Assembly: GCA_018366495.1 (NCBI GenBank)
Contig: JAGZHZ010000002.1
Coordinates: forward strand, 82,045 to 146,044
Origin: Clostridiales bacterium
GTDB lineage: Bacteria; Bacillota; Clostridia; Lachnospirales; Lachnospiraceae
Length of the DNA: 64,000 bases
Reading direction: 5' to 3'
The position numbers and the translations under genes are program-made. Below the pieces are notes generated by a model. That model did not search any database. It was not told the origin of the DNA and saw only the letters and a program-made list of their open reading frames with translations. Below are positions 52,853-60,152 of the stretch, one piece after another; positions within the stretch are counted from its first letter, which is position 1, and the number at the start of each line of letters is the position of its first letter.

Positions 52853-53998
52853 TTACAAAATCTCATAGATCTGTTCATTATGTGCCTGAATTACGCTTCC
52901 CTTAAACATCTTAGACTGTCCCAATTCTTTTGCCAGATTTTGTTCTCCGAATTTAGGCTTTGTGTGAAGCAGATAGGTTACATCTGCCTCTTCGTTTTTT
53001 ATAAACAACTTTATTTCCTGATACGAAGCGTGAAGAGAATAGATATCAAATACAATCGTCTCATATCCGTCCAGACTTGTCTCCTCACCGATCAAAATAT
53101 GTGGCTCTGATGGAACTTTTCCGCTCCGAATATGGCCGTCATAGATCCGATATCCCAGATCTGTCAAAGCATTTCCTATTTTTTCAGATTCCTTCGTGAT
53201 ATAGACCGGCACCTCATAGCCCGCTGCGGCCGAGATTTCTTCCAGCCTTTGATTGATAAAGTAAAATAGGTCCAGATGTTTTGCAATACTGCGGGAACTG
53301 AGCAAAACGCATTTTTTCTGGCTGAGCTTATTTCCCACAATCTCAGCCAGATCTTCATATCCATTTTTTACTCTCTTTTGAGCCTGATATGCATTTGTAG
53401 CATTCAACAAAAACAGATTTGGTCTTGTCTCACCCAAACGCATCTGATTGATTCCAAACATCGTCCGTATACTGAAATCTCCAGAATAAAAAATTACATG
53501 ATTTTTTGTTCTGACTTCAATCATTGCCGCACCTGCCATGTGACCTGCCGGATAAAAAGTAAAACTGCACTTTTCTCTCTTCATTTCCTTCATAACAGGA
53601 ACCTCTTTTATTCTGTTGATCGCAGCTTCCGCCTGACGGTATTTCGCCTTCTTGATGACCTCTTTTTCTTCTGACGTAATCATTCTTCCAAAATCCATCA
53701 ACTGCAGTTTTGTAAACTCTTTCGTCGCTTTTGTAGCTGCAATCTCCGCATTTTTTGCCAGATCTCCCAAAATATGATACGATCCGATATGATCATAATG
53801 GGCATGGCTCAAAAAGATAAAGTCAATATCTGTATAATCGTCAATATACTGTAAAAGCATATGATAGTCCGGGTAGATTTCCATCCCGTGAATCCTTGCG
53901 CCAGCATCAAAAATCATCCGAACTCCGTCTACATTCACAAAATAAGAAGAGGCACCGACTTCATCTGCTCCCCCAAGCGGGAGAAAATAATTGTTCAT
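52853..53998 (-). CDS. Beta-CASP metallo-beta-lactamase-fold hydrolase (probable nuclease)
   Basis: A 381-residue metallo-hydrolase. Zinc motif HAHYDH gives His-65, His-67, Asp-69 and His-70, a third ligand is His-153 in PAGHMAGAAMI, and Asp-174 is in YSGDFS. These are arranged as in RNase J and CPSF-73. The middle region has a beta-CASP-like insert (KCVLLSSRSIAKHLDLFYFI...). The late SLHASYQEI and YLLHTKPKFG resemble beta-CASP motifs B and C. Beta-CASP enzymes cut RNA or DNA; the substrate here is unknown. It is first in the operon with the GrpE-like and Hsp70 genes and starts behind a perfect AGGAGGTGA. Confidence 0.8.
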   Translation of the reverse strand: MNNYFLPLGGADEVGASSYFVNVDGVRMIFDAGARIHGMEIYPDYHMLLQYIDDYTDIDFIFLSHAHYDHIGSYHILGDLAKNAEIAATKATKEFTKLQLMDFGRMITSEEKEVIKKAKYRQAEAAINRIKEVPVMKEMKREKCSFTFYPAGHMAGAAMIEVRTKNHVIFYSGDFSIRTMFGINQMRLGETRPNLFLLNATNAYQAQKRVKNGYEDLAEIVGNKLSQKKCVLLSSRSIAKHLDLFYFINQRLEEISAAAGYEVPVYITKESEKIGNALTDLGYRIYDGHIRSGKVPSEPHILIGEETSLDGYETIVFDIYSLHASYQEIKLFIKNEEADVTYLLHTKPKFGEQNLAKELGQSKMFKGSVIQAHNEQIYEIL

Positions 53999-54034
53999 CT
54001 GTTCACCTCCTGCTGTCCTTCTGTATTTGTTTAA

Positions 54035-54063
54035 ATTATATCTTTTATTTTTGAAAGATACAA
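54035..54063 (-). promoter_or_regulatory. Promoter of the beta-CASP/GrpE-like/Hsp70 operon
   Basis: TTGTAT (54058-54063), 17 bases, TATAAT (54035-54040) on the minus strand, about 40 bases before the first start codon. No heat-shock operator is recognisable. Confidence 0.7.
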
Positions 54064-54163
54064 TTCATTTTCCCTTTTTTATTTTTTTTTTAAGAATTTT
54101 TCTGTTTTCTTTTTCCAGACTCGCACAATTCAATACCATTTATTTTTTTTTTTAATCATATTT

Positions 54164-54202
54164 CATATAAAAACCCCTTTACTGGTTGTCCAGTAAAAGG
54201 GG
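54164..54202 (-). terminator. Terminator of the ASKHA gene
   Basis: CCCCTTTACTGG (54174-54185) pairs with CCAGTAAAAGGGG (54190-54202, one bulged A) around a TTGT loop. On the minus strand it is followed by TTTTTAT. It isolates the RACo-like gene from the Hsp70 module downstream. Confidence 0.85.
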
Positions 54203-54304
54203 TACCTATCAGTTTTATCCAATAAAAAGGGCTTTTATCAAATATACACTCCTGCGCAGGGCAGAGGGCAGATTTTTCTTCCTCTGTTTTCTGCTTTTCT
54301 TTTT

Positions 54305-55843
54305 TTATAGATGCGGCCTTTCTCTCTTTTTTAATTCTTTCATAACAGAAGGATATCTCTGATAATCTGTATGCGGAACTGCCATTGCCGCCGTCATCAG
54401 ATGCAGAAAATCCTCTACCGATCCAAATTGAATGTATTCCATATTTTCCAGAATTTCTTCTGCCTTCTCTTTTTTTTCTCTGTGAAGCAGTATTTTTCTG
54501 GCTCCTGCCAGCGAAGTATTCCCTGGAGAAATAATTTTTTCCCTGTCGATATCCGGATACAATCCGATTGTCACTCCAGCTTCCTTTGAAATATGCGTTC
54601 CAAAAGCGCCGCATACATAAAAGCGGTCTATCTCATCCATCGTCATTCCCATCGTCTGCATCATATACTCAACCATCGTCGCCGCCGCTGCTTTCGTCTT
54701 CAAAAATTCTTCAATATCACTCTGGTAAAAATACAGACCTTCTGCATATTCGACTGCCATCTCCTGCCCCTGTCTCCTGATCCTGTCAGATCTGTTTTCC
54801 TGCAGTTCCCCTCTTAAATCCATCCAGCCATTTAAAAAGAGCTGTGCTAATAAATCTACAATTCCAGAACCGCAGATTCCTTCTGCTCTTTCTTCCCCAA
54901 TCGTGTGGATCTTAATTTCTCCATTTTCAATTATTAGACGATCCACTGCTCCTTTTTCTGCACGCATTCCTGTCTTGACAACTCCGCCTTCCAACGCCGG
55001 TCCTGCTGCTCCAGCTCCTGCAATCAGAAAATTTCTGTTTCCGATTACCAGCTCCCCATTTGTCCCGATATCCAGAAATACAGATATTTCCTCGCGTTCA
55101 GTGATATCTTCTGCGATAATTCCACTTATAATATCGCCTCCCAGATAATTTGCTTTTCCAGGACAGCAGTATAGAAAGCCTTCCATCGGAATATCGATTT
55201 CTCTTGCATGACACACATCCGGTTTTAATGTGTGAACGGCATATGGCGTGTGAAACACACAAAAAGCATCCATTCCAAACAGAAAATGGATCATTGCAGT
55301 ATTCCCCGCTACCACCATCGCAGCACATTTTTTTACATTGATCCCTGTTTTTTTCTCCAGTTTTTCCATCAGTTCACAAAATCCGCTGACTGTGGCTCTT
55401 CGCAGTTCTTCTCTATTTTCTTCGTTATCTTTTGTATAAAAAATACGGGTCAGAATATCCTCTCCAAATGCCGTCTGTGGATTAAAAATGGTTTCCCTCG
55501 CAACTGCTTCTGAGCGGTTCATATCAACCAACTCCATCACTATTGTGGTGCTGCCAAGATCTGTGCAAAGCCCGTAGTGCTCTTCTGTTGTATTCCCAGC
55601 CTCCACATCAAGAATTTCCCAGTCCGTTCCATCAAATCCTAAGGTGATGGTGATATTCCACTGCGCTTTTTCGCAGACCTGATAAAATCTTCGCAGCACA
55701 GACGGAGAAAAACGGATTCTTTCATCTTTTAAATCTTCTCTCTCCTTCAATCCGTCCAAAATTCGTTCACTGTCAGACCGATTGTCATCTTCTGTAGGCG
55801 GCAAAAGTTCTACATATATTTTTTTACTCCAGCCCTCTGTCAT
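54305..55843 (-). CDS. RACo-like ASKHA ATPase (DUF4445), without ferredoxin domain
   Basis: A 512-residue member of the reductive activator family for corrinoid proteins. LCTDLGSTTIVMELV and FLDIGTNGELVIG are the two phosphate loops of the ASKHA ATPase, AGNTAMIHFLFG and GICGSGIVDLLA are family hallmarks, and FYVCGAFGTHISKE closes the site. Typical RACo has an N-terminal 2Fe-2S ferredoxin domain; here the first about 90 residues contain a single cysteine and no such domain, so electrons must come from elsewhere. No corrinoid methyltransferase gene is in the window. I start at 55843 behind AGAGGAG; a frame nine codons longer lacks a ribosome site. Confidence 0.85.
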   Translation of the reverse strand: MTEGWSKKIYVELLPPTEDDNRSDSERILDGLKEREDLKDERIRFSPSVLRRFYQVCEKAQWNITITLGFDGTDWEILDVEAGNTTEEHYGLCTDLGSTTIVMELVDMNRSEAVARETIFNPQTAFGEDILTRIFYTKDNEENREELRRATVSGFCELMEKLEKKTGINVKKCAAMVVAGNTAMIHFLFGMDAFCVFHTPYAVHTLKPDVCHAREIDIPMEGFLYCCPGKANYLGGDIISGIIAEDITEREEISVFLDIGTNGELVIGNRNFLIAGAGAAGPALEGGVVKTGMRAEKGAVDRLIIENGEIKIHTIGEERAEGICGSGIVDLLAQLFLNGWMDLRGELQENRSDRIRRQGQEMAVEYAEGLYFYQSDIEEFLKTKAAAATMVEYMMQTMGMTMDEIDRFYVCGAFGTHISKEAGVTIGLYPDIDREKIISPGNTSLAGARKILLHREKKEKAEEILENMEYIQFGSVEDFLHLMTAAMAVPHTDYQRYPSVMKELKKRERPHL

Positions 55844-55860
55844 TTCTGTTCTCCTCTTTC

Positions 55861-56097
55861 TTACTTCCAATTCTCGATCTCTTTTAGAATGGCTTCCTCA
55901 TACTCTCCTACGATGTCTTCACTGGAGCCTCCATTTTTGACATTTGTCTCCGCTCCCCAGATTCCGTCAAAAAATTCCCATATATGATAAGAGACGCCGC
56001 GATATTCAAAATCAATGCTTCCGCATCCATCTTCCTCTGTATACTGATATCCCCAGTTCTTTTCTTTTAAAACATTCTGAATTCTTTCAAGTCTCAT
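55861..56097 (-). CDS. Conserved small protein of unknown function
   Basis: A 78-residue acidic protein that I cannot assign. The middle DGCGSIDFEYRGVSYHIWEFFDGIWGAETNV looks like a compact beta-rich fold, and the C-terminus is an acidic helix. AGGAGG lies before the ATG, and it ends 17 bases upstream of the RACo-like gene, so the two are very likely co-transcribed. A role beside the corrinoid-activator-like protein is only guilt by association. Confidence 0.75.
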   Translation of the reverse strand: MRLERIQNVLKEKNWGYQYTEEDGCGSIDFEYRGVSYHIWEFFDGIWGAETNVKNGGSSEDIVGEYEEAILKEIENWK

Positions 56098-56207
56098 CGT
56101 TGTTTCCTCCTGCCAGATTTTTCAGATCAACTATTTTTCTCTGCTTATTTACTTGATCTTTTTTTCCTCTTGTCTGTTTTTGTCTTAATTAACCTATTGT
56201 TTTTATC

Positions 56208-57182
56208 TTATTTTTTCCGAATCTGTGAAGCGCTCAGATAGCCGTCTGTCTCTTCTGCCGCCATCACCGCTCTGTTAACTGCCTTTCCCATCGCATAAGA
56301 TGCCATTGTCCCTACTACATTTAAGTCTGCCTGCTGTTTTCCCACAGAAACGGCATAGATGGAATCCCCATCTGCTGTTGTGTGAACTGGACGGATTGTT
56401 CTCGCATATCCATTGTGAGCCATGGAAGCAATCTTATTCATCTGTGTCTTTGTGAATGCTCCGTTTGTTACAATCACACCGATTGTTGTATTTCCTGTAA
56501 ACAAATCATGGATTCCTGCCGCATCTTTGTACATCTCTTCTTCTGTCTGACGAAATCCATCTTTTGTTTCATTTAAAAGTCCAGCGATCTGCTTTCCTGT
56601 ATCAATGTCGAAGATATCCCCCAGGGCATTGACAGCAACAATCGCACCTACCTTCACATCACCTGCCTGCATCGCATACATTCCAATTCCGCTTTTCATA
56701 GCATATTCTTTCCCACGGTATTTTCCAACGGTGCATCCCATTCCTGCTCCGATACAGCCCTCTCTTGTTTCTTCCCTTCTCGCATTCTCACACGCTTCAT
56801 AAGCCATCCTGCCATCCGGGCGCGCCTTAGTATCTCCAATCACAAGATCAAATACGCAGGACTGGCAAACAAGCGGTACTTTCGTCACACCGACATCAAA
56901 TCCGATATTCTTTTCTTCCAGATATTGCATCACACCCCCTGCAGCATCCAGCCCAAAAGCAGATCCTCCTGAGAGCAGAATTGCATGGATGCCAGCTGCA
57001 TCGGCAACGGGATTTAAAAGCGGCGTTTCTCTTGAAGCCGGTCCTCCTCCGCGAATATCGACACCTGCGGGAGCACATTCATCGAACAGCAAAACCGTAC
57101 AGCCCGTCACTCCCTCTTTATCATCCGCATGACCAATCTGAAAACCTCCTATTTCTGATATTGAAATTTCTTTTTTTACCAT
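56208..57182 (-). CDS. P1-family peptidase (DmpA/aminopeptidase-like)
   Basis: A 324-residue N-terminal-nucleophile hydrolase of MEROPS family P1, which self-cleaves into two chains and has aminopeptidase or amidase activity. Visible are GVTGCTVLLFDECAPAGVDIRGGGPASRETPLL and ILLSGGSAFGLDAAGGVMQYLEE. The likely self-cleavage site is before the threonine in GNTTIGVIVTNG. I start at 57182 (MVKKEISIS) behind AGGAGG; the 16-codon longer frame would start inside the upstream hairpin. Substrate unknown. Confidence 0.9.
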   Translation of the reverse strand: MVKKEISISEIGGFQIGHADDKEGVTGCTVLLFDECAPAGVDIRGGGPASRETPLLNPVADAAGIHAILLSGGSAFGLDAAGGVMQYLEEKNIGFDVGVTKVPLVCQSCVFDLVIGDTKARPDGRMAYEACENARREETREGCIGAGMGCTVGKYRGKEYAMKSGIGMYAMQAGDVKVGAIVAVNALGDIFDIDTGKQIAGLLNETKDGFRQTEEEMYKDAAGIHDLFTGNTTIGVIVTNGAFTKTQMNKIASMAHNGYARTIRPVHTTADGDSIYAVSVGKQQADLNVVGTMASYAMGKAVNRAVMAAEETDGYLSASQIRKK

Positions 57183-57204
57183 TCTATTTTCCTCCTGATT
57201 ATAC

Positions 57205-57240
57205 AAAAAGACTGCTGTAAGTTCCCCCACAGCAGCCTTT
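57205..57240 (-). terminator. Hairpin between the ECF S component and the P1 peptidase
   Basis: On the minus strand AAAGGCTGCTGT pairs with ACAGCAGTCTTT (one mismatch), followed by TT. It lies 5 bases past the ECF gene stop. It is probably a partial terminator. Confidence 0.65.
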
Positions 57241-57245
57241 CATCT

Positions 57246-57908
57246 TTATCTGTATCTATATCTCACTGCATTCGGCATTCTCTTCGCCACAGTACGCAAT
57301 GCCCGTCCGATCGTCAATGTCAAAATACCGGCTATAATCGCCTCCGGCACACCATTTAAACCAATCACGCCTAAAATTACCTTGTATAAAAGAGACGGAT
57401 CTGTGCCGCCTGCTGAGGCATACTGTTCCCCGAAAAACACACCGATCAATGTCATAACTCCTACGGTATTCACCAATGCCCCTGAAAATCCGGCTGTCAT
57501 CAGCGCCACGTTTTCTTTTTTGAATTTCTTCATCAAGATCTGAAATGTCAGCGCTGCGGTGACTCCTATCAATATTCTCGGAACGATTGCCACAATCAGA
57601 CTGGAAAATCCGCCGTGAAACTCTGGGCTGAAGCTGTAAAAGGGTGTAAAGACAAATGATGTCAGATTCGGCTGAATTGTCGCCTTCACCACGCTTGTTA
57701 TTCCAAACACGGTTCCCAGAATCGCACCGCCCTTCACTCCAAGTATACACGCACCTACAATCACCGGAATATGCATTGTTGTCGCATTCATAAACGGCAG
57801 CGGGATATATCCCAGAGGAGTGAATGCCATCACAATCATGATTCCTGTCAGCAGAGCAATCTGCGCCATAAAAGTTACGTCCATTTTCTTGCTTTTTCTG
57901 TTATTCAT
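57246..57908 (-). CDS. ECF transporter S component (vitamin uptake)
   Basis: A 220-residue membrane protein with about six segments of the ECF-type substrate-binding family. MDVTFMAQIALLTGIMIVMAFTPLGYIPLPFMNATTMHIPVIVGACILGVKGGAILGTVFG is the typical first half, and LGVIGLNGVPEAIIAGILTLTIGRAL the second. It would partner with a shared EcfAAT energising module encoded elsewhere. The ligand cannot be settled; pantothenate-type S components look most similar to me. AGGAGGTC precedes the ATG. The 217-base leader to the next gene contains a short CCGT/ACGG hairpin but no riboswitch that I recognise. Confidence 0.82.
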   Translation of the reverse strand: MNNRKSKKMDVTFMAQIALLTGIMIVMAFTPLGYIPLPFMNATTMHIPVIVGACILGVKGGAILGTVFGITSVVKATIQPNLTSFVFTPFYSFSPEFHGGFSSLIVAIVPRILIGVTAALTFQILMKKFKKENVALMTAGFSGALVNTVGVMTLIGVFFGEQYASAGGTDPSLLYKVILGVIGLNGVPEAIIAGILTLTIGRALRTVAKRMPNAVRYRYR

Positions 57909-58125
57909 TTTGACCTCCTGCTACTTTCCCCTTATATTTTCTGAACGAAATGGGGTAAAACGCATTATTTTTCCTTCTATTCTCTTACTCTGTGCCGCCT
58001 GTCCGTCTCTTGATTTTCTTCTGCGCACTACAGCTCTCCCTGACATCCTATCCAGGCTGGACTGTTCTTCTGTGCCGTCCTCACGGTACGACCAGAATTT
58101 TTTTCTGCCGGGTTTCTGTAAGATT

Positions 58126-58521
58126 CTAGAAATTCAACGTTATTCTATCACACGCTGTTTTCTTTGTAAAGCCTCCCTTTTCCAGCACTTTGCCAATTTC
58201 TTTCTCCGACTCCTCTATATAGTCTGCAACCATAAACAAAAACTCTTTGTTGGTCGGTCGAAACCGCAGAGGATACCTCGCTATCTTGTTCACCATCTCT
58301 CTGTTATTCATCCACGCAGTGTTGATAGATGTCCTGATTGCACGCTCTACGCATTCTGTTGAAGTCTCGTATTTTTGCGCAATCTCAGGATAAATATCTT
58401 TTGTAATTAAAAGAGGTTCTTCTCCTTTTCTTCTGATGATTTCTACTGCTTCATTGATATAAAAATAACCTTTTACTCTCGGCATAATTCCTAATACCTT
58501 GATTAAATCTTTCACTTTCAT
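58126..58521 (-). CDS. Receiver-less Spo0A-type DNA-binding protein
   Basis: A 131-residue protein that is essentially a Spo0A C-terminal effector domain. LGIMPRVKGYFYINEAVEII, LLITKDIYPEIAQKYETSTECVERAIRTSINTAWMNN (recognition helix region) and RFRPTNKEFLFMVADYI follow Spo0A block by block. The phosphorylated receiver domain is entirely absent, so activity cannot be set by the usual phosphorelay. The ATG at 58521 follows AGGAGG. Four 0A-box-like sequences with exact 10-bp spacing lie just above its -10 box, suggesting self-regulation or control by true Spo0A. Confidence 0.88.
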   Translation of the reverse strand: MKVKDLIKVLGIMPRVKGYFYINEAVEIIRRKGEEPLLITKDIYPEIAQKYETSTECVERAIRTSINTAWMNNREMVNKIARYPLRFRPTNKEFLFMVADYIEESEKEIGKVLEKGGFTKKTACDRITLNF

Positions 58522-58574
58522 ATACTTCCTCCTAAAGAGTACACTCCCTCCATTCTTTATCAGGAATATAAACG

Positions 58575-58635
58575 ATTATACTACAAAAATTTGATGTTTT
58601 TCGATGTTTTTCGATCTTTTACGATTTTTATCGAA
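58575..58635 (-). promoter_or_regulatory. Promoter with four phased 0A-box-like sites
   Basis: TATAAT on the minus strand (58575-58580) has no recognisable -35. Instead, reading the plus strand, TTTTTCGAT (58597), TTTTTCGAT (58607), TTTTACGAT (58617) and TTTATCGAA (58627) occur at exactly 10-bp steps. They match the 0A box TTTGTCGAA at 7, 7, 6 and 8 of 9 positions. Spo0A dimers are known to bind tandem 0A boxes with 10-bp centre spacing. With the MerR promoter at 58716 this accounts for the gap 58522-58840. Confidence 0.7.
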
Positions 58636-58715
58636 TACTTCTATATTTTTTTCCATGTGACTGTCCTATATATTTCCGTAATTCACCATTCATTTTTCAG
58701 ATGCCGATTTTTTTG

Positions 58716-58744
58716 TTGTCCCTTCCTGTTTTTCCCTGTATAAT
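58716..58744 (+). promoter_or_regulatory. Promoter of the MerR-methyltransferase gene
   Basis: TTGTCC (58716-58721), 17 bases, TATAAT (58739-58744). The leader is about 90 bases and includes a strong AAAGGAGGT at 58781-58789 and a possible upstream reading frame. Confidence 0.65.
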
Positions 58745-58766
58745 AGGTTAAAAATACTTATTAAAA

Positions 58767-58844
58767 ATGGAATTCCTCACGAAAGGAGGTCTGCTGCCAA
58801 TCTGCTGCCGCATGACAGTATGTTTCTGCAGTTTTAAAATATGA
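58767..58844 (+). CDS. Possible upstream leader peptide, overlapping the MerR start
   Basis: A 25-codon frame from ATG 58767 ends at TGA 58842-58844, which overlaps the MerR ATG as ATGA. A shorter in-frame ATG at 58812 lies 22 bases after AAAGGAGGT. The C-terminal half is rich in cysteine (PICCRMTVCFCSF). Neither start has ideal ribosome-site spacing, so it may only position ribosomes for coupled translation. Confidence 0.3.
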   Translation: MEFLTKGGLLPICCRMTVCFCSFKI

Positions 58845-60022
58845 AAAAACCAGGTTATTATTCTTCCGGTGAATTTGCGCGTATGGCACAGGTCACTCTG
58901 CGCACAATCCGTTATTACGACCAGCATGACATTTTAAAGCCCTCTCTCGTGACACCGTCAGGAGCGCGGTTTTATACAGATGAAGACTTTGCAAAACTTC
59001 AACAGATTCTTCTTTTAAAATTTCTCGGATTTTCTCTCGATGAAATCCGCGAGATGACTATCGACGACTCTGATTACCACTTTATGCTCAATTCTCTCAA
59101 TATTCAATTAAAGCTTGTGCAGGACAGGATTGAGCAGATGCAGCTTGTCGAAAAGGCCATCCGCGACACTGCTGTCCTGATTCAGACGCATCATACGGTC
59201 GACTGGAGTCAGATGCTGAATCTGATTCATCTGACCGGCATGGAGAAAAGTCTGAAAAATCAGTATCAGAATGCCTCAAATATATCAGCCAGAATCAATC
59301 TCCACCATCTGTATTCTAAAAATACACAAGGCTGGTTTCCATGGATTTATGAACAGTGCCGTCTGGCTCCCCGCATGAAAGTTCTGGAAATCGGTTGTGG
59401 AGACGGCACTTTGTGGAAAGAAAACCGTAATTTTATACCGAAAGATGTCTCTATCACACTGTCCGATATCTCCAAAGGAATGTTGCGTGATGCCCGCCGC
59501 ACCTTAGGTACAAATGATGACCGTTTCTCTTTTGAAATCTTTGATTGCCATACCATTCCTTACCCGAATGAAAGTTTTGACCTTGTCATTGCAGATCACG
59601 TTCTTTTTTACTGCCATGACATCCCACAGGTTTGTTCTGAAGTGCAGCGTATTTTAAAAAAGAATGGCATTTTTCTGTGCAGTACTTACGGTCAGAATCA
59701 TATGAAAGAAATCAATCAGCTTGTCCAAAATTTTGATGAGCGCATTGTGCTTTCCGCAGAAAAATTATATGAACGGTTTGGCATGGAAAATGGATGTGAG
59801 ATTTTATCTCCTTATTTCTCCAAAATCAGATGGCTGCTTTATGACGATGAGCTGTTTGTCACAGATCCTGTGCCTCTGATCACTTATGTGCTCTCCTGTC
59901 ACGGCAATCAGAATCAGTATCTGCTCGACCGCTATAAGGATTTCCGATCGTATGTGAAGAAAAAGACAGATGAAGGTTTTACTATTTCAAAGGAAGCTGG
60001 CATCTTTCTTTGTACAAAATAG
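58841..60022 (+). CDS. MerR-type regulator fused to a SAM methyltransferase
   Basis: A 393-residue fusion. Residues about 6-75 are a MerR winged helix-turn-helix (YSSGEFARMAQVTLRTIRYYDQHDIL...GARFYTDEDFAKLQQI). Residues about 80-125 are the dimer helix. From about 170 a class I methyltransferase follows, with motif I VLEIGCGDGTLW, VSITLSDISKGML and YPNESFDLVIADHVLFY. In MerR proteins the C-terminal part senses the signal, so the methyltransferase may be sensor, effector or both. It has no separate ribosome site close to its ATG and seems to depend on AAAGGAGGT 50 bases upstream or on coupling. A 19-bp-spaced promoter lies just past its stop. Confidence 0.85.
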   Translation: MKKPGYYSSGEFARMAQVTLRTIRYYDQHDILKPSLVTPSGARFYTDEDFAKLQQILLLKFLGFSLDEIREMTIDDSDYHFMLNSLNIQLKLVQDRIEQMQLVEKAIRDTAVLIQTHHTVDWSQMLNLIHLTGMEKSLKNQYQNASNISARINLHHLYSKNTQGWFPWIYEQCRLAPRMKVLEIGCGDGTLWKENRNFIPKDVSITLSDISKGMLRDARRTLGTNDDRFSFEIFDCHTIPYPNESFDLVIADHVLFYCHDIPQVCSEVQRILKKNGIFLCSTYGQNHMKEINQLVQNFDERIVLSAEKLYERFGMENGCEILSPYFSKIRWLLYDDELFVTDPVPLITYVLSCHGNQNQYLLDRYKDFRSYVKKKTDEGFTISKEAGIFLCTK

Positions 60023-60051
60023 ACAAAGTTTTAAAAAAAGGCAAAAAAGGC

Positions 60052-60082
60052 TTGAAGGTGACGTAAGGTTATCTTTTATAAT
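60052..60082 (+). promoter_or_regulatory. 19-bp-spacer promoter before rmlA (MerR-target type)
   Basis: TTGAAG (60052-60057), a 19-base spacer GTGACGTAAGGTTATCTTT and TATAAT (60077-60082). Such overlong spacers are the hallmark of promoters activated by MerR proteins, and a MerR-type gene ends 30 bases upstream. A clear dyad is not visible in the spacer. Confidence 0.55.
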
Positions 60083-60152
60083 AAAATCAATGAAATCAGA
60101 TCGACTTATAAAACATCATAAATTCAAATCATATCAAAGGAGGATTTTATTT

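Noticed and set aside
54156..54614. 152-residue minus-strand reading frame
   Set aside because: Out-of-frame shadow of the RACo-like gene end; it crosses that gene's terminator and has no ribosome site.
57256..57750. 164-residue minus-strand reading frame
   Set aside because: Shadow of the ECF S-component gene in another frame, with biased Arg/Asp/Ser composition.
58781..58844. Start of the MerR fusion further upstream, directly behind AAAGGAGGT
   Set aside because: The frame behind that site reads into the short upstream frame, which is out of frame with the MerR domain; MKKPGYYSSGEFARMAQ at 58841 matches MerR N-termini.
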